Shown: positions 8,071 to 16,037 of the stretch, in pieces
Position numbering within the stretch: position 1 is the first letter of the stretch
How the letters are laid out: the number at the start of each line of letters is the position of its first letter
Assembly: GCA_026394055.1 (NCBI GenBank)
Contig: JAPKYZ010000063.1
Coordinates: forward strand, 62,001-126,000
Length of the DNA: 64,000 bases
Reading direction: 5' to 3'
Origin: Acidobacteriota bacterium
Lineage (GTDB): Bacteria > Acidobacteriota > Terriglobia > Bryobacterales > Bryobacteraceae
The notes under the pieces: generated by a model
What the model was told of the DNA's origin: nothing
Databases searched by the model: none
What the model saw: the letters and a program-made list of their open reading frames with translations, nothing else
Made by a program: the position numbers and the translations under genes

Positions 8071-8529
8071 CTACGATTGGCTCGCGGTGGAAGCCGCCGT
8101 CAATTGATGGGCGGCTGTGGTCACTTTCCGCAGAATGGTCCACATGGACTTCCATTCGGCGGCCGTGAGCGTGGATTCAAACGCAGACTGCGCGGCCTGC
8201 CAGTGCGGGTGTGCGGAGGCGAGCAGTTGGTGGCCTGCGGCGGTGAGCGAGAAACCGCGCTCGCGGCGGTCCGCAGAGGGCGTTGCGGTGATCCAGCCCT
8301 TTTGCTCCAGCAGGCGCAGATTGCGGGAGATGGTGGTCTTGTCCGAGGCCATGATGGCCCCCAGCGTGGCCTGGTTCGCGCCCGGCTTGTGCTGGACGAT
8401 GGAGAGCAGGTTGTACTGGGGGGCCTCAATGCCGCTCGCGCGAAGGTGGCTATCGTAGAGCTGCGTCAGCAGGCGCGACAAGCGGCGCGTGGTGGCGCAG
8501 GCACACGGAAATGGGGGAAGTGTTTCCAT
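8071..8529 (-). CDS. MarR-family transcriptional regulator
   Basis: 152 residues. Winged helix-turn-helix of MarR type: NLLSIVQHKPGANQATLGAIMASDKTTISRNLRLLEQKGWI is the recognition region, followed by the wing with ADRRERGFSLTAAG. The N-terminal CACATTRRLSRLLTQLYD segment is typical of one MarR subgroup, whose Cys residues may sense oxidants or ligands. It is the second gene of a pair with the YciI-like gene (16-base gap), and two MarR-like operator sequences lie upstream of that pair, so autoregulation is likely. DNA-binding dimer in the cytoplasm; the inducer is unknown. Confidence 0.88.
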   Translation of the reverse strand: METLPPFPCACATTRRLSRLLTQLYDSHLRASGIEAPQYNLLSIVQHKPGANQATLGAIMASDKTTISRNLRLLEQKGWITATPSADRRERGFSLTAAGHQLLASAHPHWQAAQSAFESTLTAAEWKSMWTILRKVTTAAHQLTAASTASQS

Positions 8530-8545
8530 GGCTTGCTCGCGGGAT

Positions 8546-8923
8546 CTAGTTGGCCGGTGCCGGAGCTTTCAACAGTAGCCGCAGCGGGGTCAACGGAGCC
8601 ACTCCGATGAAGTTGAACTCCGCGTAGTTGGCCTTGATCAAGGGCAGTTCGTCGGTGAGTGCCTTGGCCTCGGCGACGGTTTCGCACGACAGGAAGAACA
8701 CCACGCCCTTGCCATCCTGGCGGCTGTACCACTGCGTGATCTTGCCCTTCAGGTAGAGATCCACGGTGTCGCGGATCTCTTGGTCCATCATCTTCATGAT
8801 CTGCTCGCGCGTGGCGGGCGGCTTGACGGAGAGGATGGCGATGACTTGCTTCGATGGGTCCGCGGCGGTGGCGGGGACAAGGGAGAGGGCGAGGAGGCAG
8901 ACAGTGCCGAGTAGCGATTTCAT
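8546..8923 (-). CDS. Secreted YciI/muconolactone-isomerase-like small protein
   Basis: 125 residues from the ATG at 8923, which has AAGGA nine bases upstream and opens a signal peptide (KSLLGTVCLLALSLVPATAA). The mature part has the dimeric alpha-beta barrel pattern: QVIAILSVKPPATREQIMKMM, then GKITQWYSRQDGKGVVFFLSCETVAEAKALTDELPLIKANYAEFNFIGVAPL, close to muconolactone Delta-isomerase and YCII-type relatives. Enzymatic activity is uncertain. It is the first gene of an operon with the MarR regulator, so it is probably the regulator's main target. Confidence 0.7.
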   Translation of the reverse strand: MKSLLGTVCLLALSLVPATAADPSKQVIAILSVKPPATREQIMKMMDQEIRDTVDLYLKGKITQWYSRQDGKGVVFFLSCETVAEAKALTDELPLIKANYAEFNFIGVAPLTPLRLLLKAPAPAN

Positions 8924-8942
8924 GCGGGAGTTCCTTTCAGAT

Positions 8943-8984
8943 GGTGGTAGATGCAACTAAATCCTGAAAGTAGTATATGCACCT
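8943..8984 (-). promoter_or_regulatory. Two MarR-type operator copies
   Basis: On the minus strand AGGTGCATATACTACT (8969-8984) and AGTTGCATCTACCACC (8943-8958). They match the 16-base dyad AGTTGCATATACAACT at 14 and 13 positions and are 26 bases apart centre to centre. They sit 20-61 bases upstream of the YciI-like/MarR pair, where bound MarR dimers would block the promoter. The dyad is recalled as a MarR-type pattern, not looked up. Confidence 0.6.
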
Positions 8985-9026
8985 AAGATTGCGAAGGTCA
9001 ACCAAGAAATTTGCTTCGTCAGAAAA

Positions 9027-9497
9027 TCAGGGCTTGGGCTTCGGCTCGGGCTTTTCGGCGTCGATCCGGATCTGCTTCAGCAGCTCCGCGTCGGGGGGCA
9101 GCTCGTCTTTGCCGGCCGGGAATTTGCCCATGCGGAAGATGTAGGCCAGGATGTCGGAGTTGGCTTGGCGCGACAGGGATTTGGGCTTGCTGATGGGCAT
9201 CGTGGTGCGGATGCGCTCGAACAGATCGCCCACGGTCAAGCCATTCCAGTTGGCCAGAAACTCGCCGCCGGTGAGGGGCGGGGACATCTCGCCCCCGCCC
9301 ATCAGGTCGCCATGGCAACTGGCACATTCCTTCTTGTAGAGCGGTTGGCCGCGCTGCGCCTGCTCGCCGGTGTAGATGCCATCCCAGGTGGATTGCGTGG
9401 GCTCCGGCGCTTGGGCCGCCCAGACCATCCAGGTAGAGGCGAGCGTGCCCGCCACCAGGGTGGTGATGAGATGCCGGCTGATGGTGAAGCGGGACAC
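9027..9497 (-). CDS. Secreted c-type cytochrome
   Basis: 156 residues. Signal peptide (ITTLVAGTLASTWMVWAAQA) and one CASCH heme-c site preceded by GQPLYKKE, with a downstream TMPISKP segment containing the likely axial Met, as in cytochrome c/cbb3-subunit-type domains. It starts two bases after the quinoprotein dehydrogenase stop, so the two are one operon, and the cytochrome is the probable electron acceptor of that enzyme in the periplasm. The C-terminus is Lys/Pro rich (EKPEPKPKP). Confidence 0.88.
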   Translation of the reverse strand: MSRFTISRHLITTLVAGTLASTWMVWAAQAPEPTQSTWDGIYTGEQAQRGQPLYKKECASCHGDLMGGGEMSPPLTGGEFLANWNGLTVGDLFERIRTTMPISKPKSLSRQANSDILAYIFRMGKFPAGKDELPPDAELLKQIRIDAEKPEPKPKP

Positions 9498-9499
9498 GG

Positions 9500-11623
9500 T
9501 TAGCGCTGCGCCCCGCCGCCCGCCGCGCCGCTGGGGCTGCGCTCTTCGGCGGCCGGTAAGGTGAAGGCGATGTATTCGCCGGAATAGGCGCCACCGCTGA
9601 CGGCGACGATGATGTACTGCTTGCCGTTCAGCATGTAGGTCATGGGCGAACCGGTCTGCGGAGCGGGCAGGTAGACTGCGCCTACTTCCTTGCCGGTCGC
9701 TTTGTCATAGGCCCGCAGCATGGCCCCGCGAGCGCGGCCCGGAGGGCTGGTGACGGCGCCGTCGCCTGCGATCACCAGCGTCTTGGTGACCAGCGTGCCC
9801 ACGTTGAAGCCCGATTGTCCGGTGCGCGGAATGGTGAGGCCCTTCAGCGCGGGATGGTTGCGGATGAAGTCCGGTGTTTCGCCATGGGCGATCTGCCAGA
9901 CGATCTCGCCGCGGTCCAGGTTGATCGCCGAGATGGTGCTGTAGGGCGGCTTGATCAAGGGGAGCCCGTCGACATTCAACGCTCCTCCGCCACCTCCCGC
10001 TGCCGGTGCGGCGGGTGCGGCCGGGCGGCGCGAGGGCAGGGGAGCGTCCGCGCCCGCGCCTTCTCCCGGACCGCTCCGGAGGCGGATCTCTTGACCGGCG
10101 GTGCCGGCAAAGTAGTCGAGCTCGGACATCTCCTTGGGCGGCTTCACCAAGCCGATCGGCGTGAGGCAGGCGTTGCAGGCGAAGGCGTAGATGGTGTGGG
10201 TCTCAGGATCATAGGAGGCTCCGGGCCAGTTGGTGCCACCGCTCGCCGTGCCGAGCGTCAACGTTGCCAGCGGCCCTTCCACCTTACTGACCACGGGCGG
10301 CGTGTAGACCGGGCCCAGCTTGTACTTGGACGCAATCGCGAGCGCCTTCTCCTTGAGCGCGGGCGTGAAGTCAATCAAGTCATCCTTGCCGACGCCATTG
10401 CGGCTGTAGATTGGCGGCTTGCTGGGGAAGGGCTGCGTGGGGGCGTACCATTCACCCGGCACATCGCCCTTCTCCACCGGCTTCTCGATGATCGGCCAGA
10501 CGGGCTTGCCCGTGACGCGGTCAAACACATACAAGAAGCCTTGTTTGCTGGGTTGCGCGACGGCCTTGATGTTCTTGCCGTCGACGGTGATGTCGGCCAG
10601 GATGGGGGCGGAGGAGATGTCCATGTCCCAGATGGGGTGGTGGACCAGCTGGTAGTGCCACTTGCGTTGGCCGGTCTTTAAGTCGACGCAGACCAGGCTT
10701 TCGCCATACAAATTGTCGCCGGGCCGGTGGCCGCCATAGTAGTCCGACGTGGGCGATTCCACTGGCAGATAGGCCAGGCCCAACTGCTCATCGACCGTCA
10801 TCTGGGTCCAGACGCCGTTGTTGCCGGTGTACTCGGCGGAGCCGTTCAACCACGTGTCGTAGCCGTGTTCGCCCTTCTTCGGGATCGTGTGGAAGATCCA
10901 CAGACGCTTGCCCGTGCGGACGTCGAAGCCGCGGACGTAGCCTTTGTTGTTGGTCTTGGACTTGATGGTCATCCCCTCGCGGAAGGCTGCGCCGATGATC
11001 ACGGTATCTTTGGCGACGACGGGCGCGGACTGGAGGCCGATCTCGCCCGTGGTCAGGTCCGGCATGATGGTCTGATCCATTTCGAGCTTCAGGTCGACGA
11101 TGCCGCCTTTGCCGAACGTGGGCACCGGCACGCCGTTCTTGGCATTCAACGCCACCAGACGATAGCCTGGCGTGACATAGAGCACGCGCTCCTCTTTGCC
11201 ATCGGACCAATAGGCTAAGCCGCGGCCGGACAACTGGCGAGGGGCCGCCGCGCCCCGTTCGCCTTCGCGTTCGCCGTGGACCCACATCAGCTCACCCGTT
11301 GCGGCATCGAGGGCCACCACCGCCCGACGTGAGCCCGCCGTGGCATAGACGACGCCGTTCACCATCAGCGGCGTGCCTTCCAGCTTGAACTCCGGCCGGT
11401 TGCCCAGGCTATCGGTCTTGAACCGCCAAGCTACTTCCAGCTGCTTGAAGTTACCGGCATGGATCTGGTCCAGCGGACGGTAGCGGGTGCCCGCCAAGTC
11501 AGCGGCATAGGTGGGCCACTCAGTGTCTTTGGCCTTGTACTGGGCGTGAGTGGACAGTGAAACTAAGGCGAGCGCCAACAGGCTGGGGACCCGGAGGCTT
11601 GAGCGACGATGCGAACACGGCAT
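9500..11623 (-). CDS. PQQ-dependent (quinoprotein) dehydrogenase
   Basis: 707 residues from the ATG at 11623, which begins a signal peptide (RVPSLLALALVSLSTHAQ) and has AGGAG about ten bases upstream; the longer reading frame adds unlikely residues. Eight-bladed beta-propeller signatures are seen: WPTYAADLAGTRYRPLDQI, GTPLMVNGVVYATAGSRRAVVALDAATGELMW, YDTWLNGSAEYTG, HHPIWDMDISSAPIL and GGAYSGEYIAF. The region corresponds to membrane-type or soluble glucose/alcohol dehydrogenases with PQQ; a Gly/Ala/Pro-rich insert (PLPSRRPAAPAAPAAGGGGG) sits about two thirds along. The substrate is not predictable. Electrons probably pass to the cytochrome encoded immediately downstream. Confidence 0.88.
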   Translation of the reverse strand: MPCSHRRSSLRVPSLLALALVSLSTHAQYKAKDTEWPTYAADLAGTRYRPLDQIHAGNFKQLEVAWRFKTDSLGNRPEFKLEGTPLMVNGVVYATAGSRRAVVALDAATGELMWVHGEREGERGAAAPRQLSGRGLAYWSDGKEERVLYVTPGYRLVALNAKNGVPVPTFGKGGIVDLKLEMDQTIMPDLTTGEIGLQSAPVVAKDTVIIGAAFREGMTIKSKTNNKGYVRGFDVRTGKRLWIFHTIPKKGEHGYDTWLNGSAEYTGNNGVWTQMTVDEQLGLAYLPVESPTSDYYGGHRPGDNLYGESLVCVDLKTGQRKWHYQLVHHPIWDMDISSAPILADITVDGKNIKAVAQPSKQGFLYVFDRVTGKPVWPIIEKPVEKGDVPGEWYAPTQPFPSKPPIYSRNGVGKDDLIDFTPALKEKALAIASKYKLGPVYTPPVVSKVEGPLATLTLGTASGGTNWPGASYDPETHTIYAFACNACLTPIGLVKPPKEMSELDYFAGTAGQEIRLRSGPGEGAGADAPLPSRRPAAPAAPAAGGGGGALNVDGLPLIKPPYSTISAINLDRGEIVWQIAHGETPDFIRNHPALKGLTIPRTGQSGFNVGTLVTKTLVIAGDGAVTSPPGRARGAMLRAYDKATGKEVGAVYLPAPQTGSPMTYMLNGKQYIIVAVSGGAYSGEYIAFTLPAAEERSPSGAAGGGAQR

Positions 11624-11823
11624 AGAGAAAGAGCTCCTGATAACCAGGCTCACCAGACCGGGGTGCGCCGGCAAACGAGTCAAGACTACATCCCCGCCGC
11701 GCGCGGCCAAGGACGCAACTTAGGCGCAGCCAGACAGGGGCCATGCAGTCCGGGGTCGAAGTTATCACAAGGAGTGGTGGAGCGCAATCCGCAATCACAG
11801 CCGCGGAGGCCGGGTGAGAGGAG

Positions 11824-13089
11824 CTAGACCTCAGAGCCCAGCCACGTTCCGGGCGTCGACCGGAAGTCTGGTTCGATGGTGCTGCCGTGGGCGACGAACT
11901 GCTGATAGAGGTCGAGATACTGGCGCGCGACCACCGGCCAATCGAGCGCGGCGGCGGTGGCCAGGGCTTGGGCGATCCGCTGCTCGCGGTCGGGACCTTG
12001 GAGTGCGCCGCGGATGGCTGCCGCGAAGGCTTCGGGCTCAGGCGGTGCGAGCCAAGCGTTGCCCGCATGGGCGAAGGAGGTGATGCCGCCGCGATCGGGC
12101 GCCACGAGCGGAGTGCCGCTGGCCATTGCTTCGAGCGGGGCGATGCCGAACGGCTCAGCCGGGTTCGTGTGCACGAAGACATCGGCGTTGGCATAGAGCC
12201 GGGCCAGTTCTTCGCGGCCGCCCACGTGGCCGAGAAAATGGGCATAGCCTGGAAACCGAGCCTCCGCAGCCTGCTCCAGCGCGGCCCGCTCCAGGCCATC
12301 ACCGGCGATCAGCAGCCGGTAGTCGTGACCAAAGTCCCGAAGCACACGCTCAAAGGCATCCAGCAGCAGCGGCAGATTCTTTTCGGGCGCCAGCCGTCCG
12401 GCGTAGAGCACCAGTCGCGTCTCCGGATTGCCACCGGCGGCCTGGGCCAGACGAGTATGCTGCGCCGGGTGGCGATGGGCGGCGCTGAAGCGCGTGAGGT
12501 CGACGCCATTGGGGCGGATCCAGATGCCGCGCTCGCGGACGTGGCCGCGCGAGGCCAGCCGCAGTTCCTCGGCGGTGTGGTGCGAAACGGTGACGTGGTG
12601 GTCAAAGAAGGCGAAGTAAATCCACTTCATGTACCACTGGGCGAAGGCGCGGCCCCAGCGGGATTTCGTCAGGTAGACGCCCAGGTTGTCGTCCATGCGC
12701 TCACAGCTCATGCCCACCAGTACGGGCCGCTTCTCAAGGCCGGAAAACAGGCCCCGGCGAATCGCCCCGGCCAGATAGTGCAAGCAGTATTTGTCGCAGA
12801 CCTCGATCAGGTCCGGCTGCTCCTGGCGGACGATCTCGGCCACGCGGTGGTGCACGCCGGGCCAACGATTGGGGTAGATCACGCGGTAGCCAGAGTTCAT
12901 GCGCGTCAGCGGCGCGGCCACGGTGTAGATCCGCGTGTGCTTGTTTTGCTGGCAGGTGTCGTGCTCGCCCGGGACCACCAGCACCATGCGCCGCCCGTCC
13001 TGCTCAGCGGCCTCGAGCAGCGCCCGGTAGTAGGTGGCAATGCCGCCCGATTTCGCGTGCCAGGCGTTGGTCAGGTGCAGCGAGGTCAT
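11824..13089 (-). CDS. Family 4 glycosyltransferase
   Basis: 421 residues from the ATG at 13089, which overlaps the stop of the upstream gene as ATGA. GT-B fold expected: the N-terminal half has SLHLTNAWHAKSGGIATYYRALLEAAEQ, and the C-terminal half has LVLYAGRLAPEKNLPLLLDAFE, LGHVGGREELARLYANADVFVHTNPAEPFGIAPLEAMASGTPLVAPDRGG, which includes the EX7E motif of retaining GT4 enzymes. It transfers a sugar from a nucleotide donor to a surface glycan or lipid acceptor in the cytoplasm. The tight coupling with a membrane protein suggests a joint envelope role. Confidence 0.9.
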   Translation of the reverse strand: MTSLHLTNAWHAKSGGIATYYRALLEAAEQDGRRMVLVVPGEHDTCQQNKHTRIYTVAAPLTRMNSGYRVIYPNRWPGVHHRVAEIVRQEQPDLIEVCDKYCLHYLAGAIRRGLFSGLEKRPVLVGMSCERMDDNLGVYLTKSRWGRAFAQWYMKWIYFAFFDHHVTVSHHTAEELRLASRGHVRERGIWIRPNGVDLTRFSAAHRHPAQHTRLAQAAGGNPETRLVLYAGRLAPEKNLPLLLDAFERVLRDFGHDYRLLIAGDGLERAALEQAAEARFPGYAHFLGHVGGREELARLYANADVFVHTNPAEPFGIAPLEAMASGTPLVAPDRGGITSFAHAGNAWLAPPEPEAFAAAIRGALQGPDREQRIAQALATAAALDWPVVARQYLDLYQQFVAHGSTIEPDFRSTPGTWLGSEV

Positions 13090-13697
13090 CGCGGCGCCGC
13101 CGCACTCCGCCAGCCGCTCGCCGAACGCCACACTAGCTTGGGGCCACTAGCCACAAAGCTGGCCAGCAGGGAGGGGAAGCGAAGGATGTCCTTCCACAGG
13201 GGTTGCGCCCCCGCGCCCACGATCAATGATCCGCGCCGCATCGAATAGAGGTTGAACAGCGTCGAGAACACGGTGAAGATCATCGACACCAGAATCGAGG
13301 GCAGCAGCTTCGGCGTCCCGCGCAGCCAGTGGATGGTGAACTCAATGCCGTGCTGGAACACCGGCAGCAGGAACATCGCCGTTAGATTGGCCTGCCAAGC
13401 TGGCTCGGCGCGGCGGAAGGCCTGCGTCATGGAGCCATAGCAGCCGGAGGCGATCAAGCGATAGATGAACTCCGCCAGGGCAGCACCCCAGGCAGCTTCC
13501 AAGCCGGATGATAGGTTGACTCCGAAGAACAGGGAGAAGCGGATCAGCGCGCTGAACAGCGACGCCTTCCAGTGCCAGCATTCAATCAGGTGATAGCCCG
13601 GGCGGCGGAGCAGATCAGCTAAAACGTCCTGTACCGTAACAGCGGCCGGAACAGTGACAGCGCCAAGGGCGATGGGGGAAGGGGAGCCATGGGACAT
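13086..13697 (-). CDS. Membrane protein of unknown function coupled to a glycosyltransferase
   Basis: 203 residues. Hydrophobic stretches are seen around ASLFSALIRFSLFFGVNL, LTAMFLLPVFQHGIEFTIHWL and LPSILVSMIFTVFSTLFNLYSM, giving three or four membrane segments. No named family is recognised. Its TGA overlaps the ATG of the downstream glycosyltransferase gene, implying translational coupling and a shared pathway. The start at 13697 lacks a clear ribosome binding site. Confidence 0.75.
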   Translation of the reverse strand: MSHGSPSPIALGAVTVPAAVTVQDVLADLLRRPGYHLIECWHWKASLFSALIRFSLFFGVNLSSGLEAAWGAALAEFIYRLIASGCYGSMTQAFRRAEPAWQANLTAMFLLPVFQHGIEFTIHWLRGTPKLLPSILVSMIFTVFSTLFNLYSMRRGSLIVGAGAQPLWKDILRFPSLLASFVASGPKLVWRSASGWRSAAAPR

Positions 13698-13790
13698 CCT
13701 ATTTCAGCGTAGTAACGATGAATGTCTGTCCGATGACGGGAGCTTGAACGCCGGAGAAATTTTCCGTGAGAAGTTCGTCACGATCGCGAG

Positions 13791-13858
13791 ACCGCTCACT
13801 CACGTTCGCGGCGCAGTAAGGCGTTGATGCTACTGAGCTGCGCGCGTCAGCAAGCGGC
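13791..13858. repeat. Palindromic intergenic repeat, family B copy 1
   Basis: ACCGCTCACTCACGTTCGCG faces CTGCGCGCGTCAGCAAGCGG across a short centre. Related copies occur at 27987-28047 (opposite orientation) and 50142-50214. Each has one arm ending ACGGTCGCGGCTC-like and the other GAGCCGCGCGCGTCAGCAAG-like. It lies in the 192-base gap upstream of the membrane protein gene and downstream of the VWFA gene; nothing else is seen in that gap. Confidence 0.75.
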
Positions 13859-13889
13859 ACCGGCAAAGCCGCAACGTTTGCCACGGGCT

Positions 13890-16037
13890 CTAGGGCTGAG
13901 CGGCGGGCTTGGCGGCTTCTTCCGGCACGATGATCATCGAGGTCCGGGGGAAGGCGAACTTCTTGCCGAACTCGTCGATCACGTTCACCTGGCAGATGTA
14001 GGTGCCGGGCTTCAGGTCCTTCAAGGGAAGCTGGAGCCGCAGCGGGACGGCGTTCTCGCCGCGGGTGCCCACGCGGAAGGCACGAGAGGGCGCCGATTCG
14101 GCCACCTTTCGGTCATCTTTCAACAGGGAGAGGCTGGCGGAAACTCCTACAATGCCCGCCGGTCCGCCGCCTCCTGGTCCTGCGGCACTCTCGGGTGCTG
14201 CCGGGTCATAGAGCTCCAGATAGGCGAACAGCGTTTGGCCGGAGCGGAACGCTCGCGTGACGTTGGGCACCAGTTTCTGGCCGTCGGTTGAGACCAGGGG
14301 GTTCTGCTCGACGAGCTTCTTCTTGTTTGAAGCTCCGGCCAATTGCTCCTTTGCTGGCTGCCGTTGATTCGAGAGCACGACGGAGCTCAAGCGCAGGGAC
14401 TTCTCCGCCGCCAATTCTGGAATGATGACGTTGGTTTCGAAGGTGCCGGTTTTGCCTTCGCCATTCTCACGCGCGATGAAGCGGAGCACATACTTGCCCG
14501 GCGTCAGCGTGAAGCCGGTGTCGTATTGAATCTGCTTGCGCGCGACTTCGCCTGCCGTGGCCTGATCGATCTTCAGCGGGATCGTGTCGCGCACCAGCGA
14601 CGAGACGCGGCCTTTGGAGTCCTTGAATTGGGCGATGAAGTCGAGCTCCGTGGCCGCCTTCGAACCCTTGTTCCGGAAGGCGAGCGCGGCCCCGGAAATA
14701 CGCACGGTGACGGGGACGAAGTACTTGGTTTTCGACAAGCGGAAGTAATCGATCTCGACCGCCAGCGGCAACTCCGTGGAGCCGCTTTCGCTCGCCAGCG
14801 CTTGCTGGAGCTGCGTCTCCTTGTCGCTGCCGGTCATGGTCTTGAAGGTGGACGCGGCGAAGTAGCCTTGCCGGTAATCGAGCTTGGCCCGCAATGCGGC
14901 CTGTCCGGGTGCCAGCTTCACTTGCACCTTGCGATAACGGCCGTCGTCGGCAATGTTCGTGCTGACGTAGCTCAAGATGTAGTAGCTATCGATGCTCTTC
15001 TGGACCTCGCGCAAGCCCACAGTCAAGTCGTTGCCATCGAGCAGCGCCTTGCCGCCGGTGTCGGAGGCGAGCGAAAACAGCGTCTCCTGCTGATTGTTGA
15101 AACTATCGGAGCGTTGGCGTTGCCCGCGTCCGCTGGCCAGCGCAGTGCCAGAAGCGCCGGCCTGGCTGGCATCGCCACCGGGAGCCGAGGCCGAAAGGCC
15201 CCGCGCATCGATGGGGTAGAACGAAACATTGGCCCGCACGGCGGCGGCTACAGTGGAGCGCAGTTGGGACTGGTTATCGACGCCAGTCTTTTCGACACCG
15301 CTTGAAAAATAGACCAGCGCCTTCTTCTGCGGATACGGCGCCAGCTTGCGCGACGCATCTTCGAGAGCGGCCAGCTTACGGTCCGTGTTGAAGATGTTGA
15401 ACTCCGTGTCGTCGGCCACAAAGGCTCCGCTTTGGTCTTCCGCATCAGCGCCGGTTTCCGCCACGCCCGATTGCTCACTGCCTTCACCGACGCGGATGCC
15501 CTTGATCGTCGAGAGCAGCAGTTCGCGGTCCGCTGTGAAGTCGAGCACGGTCTTGAGCGACGTCGAGAACGTCATCACCGAAACCACGTCCGAGGCGGAA
15601 AGCTGCGTCGAGACGAACTTCTGCGCGGCTTCGAGAGCGCGAAACTGCTCGGCCGGCTGCATGGAGGAGAGATCGAACAGCATCACCATGAGGCGGCGAT
15701 CCTGGTACTGCTCCTTCAGTTGGTCGCGCTCGGCTGCCGTGACGGTTCGCGGCGGCGTCGTGGGCTTCTGGCGTTGCGCGAAGGTGGGTGCAATAGGGGG
15801 CAGCGGGTCGGTTCCCAAGCGCTGGAAGTCAAGCGAGCGGATCTGCTGCGGCTTGCCGTCTTCGAGCAGAATGAAGTCGTCTTTGGAGAGCTTGTCCAGC
15901 GGCTGTCCATCACGCGCTGTCACGGTGACGTTGATGATCACCACCTTGACGTCGGACTTGAAGACGACGTCCTGCCCGGCGATGCCGGAGGGCCAGGCCA
16001 AGGTGAGTGCGAGCAGTGTTGCCAGGGCGGGTTTCAG
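13890..16037 (-). CDS. Acidobacterial VWFA-related secreted protein (probable CTG start)
   Basis: 715 residues if started at CTG 16037. That codon overlaps the stop of the upstream receptor gene (CTGA), has GAGGT at 16045-16049 seven bases upstream, and gives a proper signal peptide (KPALATLLALTLAWPSGIAGQ). The only other start nearby, TTG at 16001, would cut the signal in half and has no ribosome binding site. Mature protein: VFKSDVKVVIINVTVTARDGQPLDKLSKDDFILLEDGKPQ, the acidobacterial VWFA-related opening, then a von Willebrand A-like domain (MVMLFDLSSMQPAEQFRALEAAQKFV, ALVYFSSGVEKTG) and a C-terminal beta-rich region. Co-translated with a TonB-type receptor, so probably periplasmic or cell-surface. 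Confidence 0.8.
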   Translation of the reverse strand: MKPALATLLALTLAWPSGIAGQDVVFKSDVKVVIINVTVTARDGQPLDKLSKDDFILLEDGKPQQIRSLDFQRLGTDPLPPIAPTFAQRQKPTTPPRTVTAAERDQLKEQYQDRRLMVMLFDLSSMQPAEQFRALEAAQKFVSTQLSASDVVSVMTFSTSLKTVLDFTADRELLLSTIKGIRVGEGSEQSGVAETGADAEDQSGAFVADDTEFNIFNTDRKLAALEDASRKLAPYPQKKALVYFSSGVEKTGVDNQSQLRSTVAAAVRANVSFYPIDARGLSASAPGGDASQAGASGTALASGRGQRQRSDSFNNQQETLFSLASDTGGKALLDGNDLTVGLREVQKSIDSYYILSYVSTNIADDGRYRKVQVKLAPGQAALRAKLDYRQGYFAASTFKTMTGSDKETQLQQALASESGSTELPLAVEIDYFRLSKTKYFVPVTVRISGAALAFRNKGSKAATELDFIAQFKDSKGRVSSLVRDTIPLKIDQATAGEVARKQIQYDTGFTLTPGKYVLRFIARENGEGKTGTFETNVIIPELAAEKSLRLSSVVLSNQRQPAKEQLAGASNKKKLVEQNPLVSTDGQKLVPNVTRAFRSGQTLFAYLELYDPAAPESAAGPGGGGPAGIVGVSASLSLLKDDRKVAESAPSRAFRVGTRGENAVPLRLQLPLKDLKPGTYICQVNVIDEFGKKFAFPRTSMIIVPEEAAKPAAQP

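Noticed and set aside
10419-10681. Plus-strand frames opposite the quinoprotein dehydrogenase
   Set aside because: Antisense of a gene with clear propeller motifs; no ribosome binding site or family resemblance.
13699-13884. 61-residue minus-strand frame upstream of the membrane protein gene
   Set aside because: It runs through a palindromic repeat and has no coding character.
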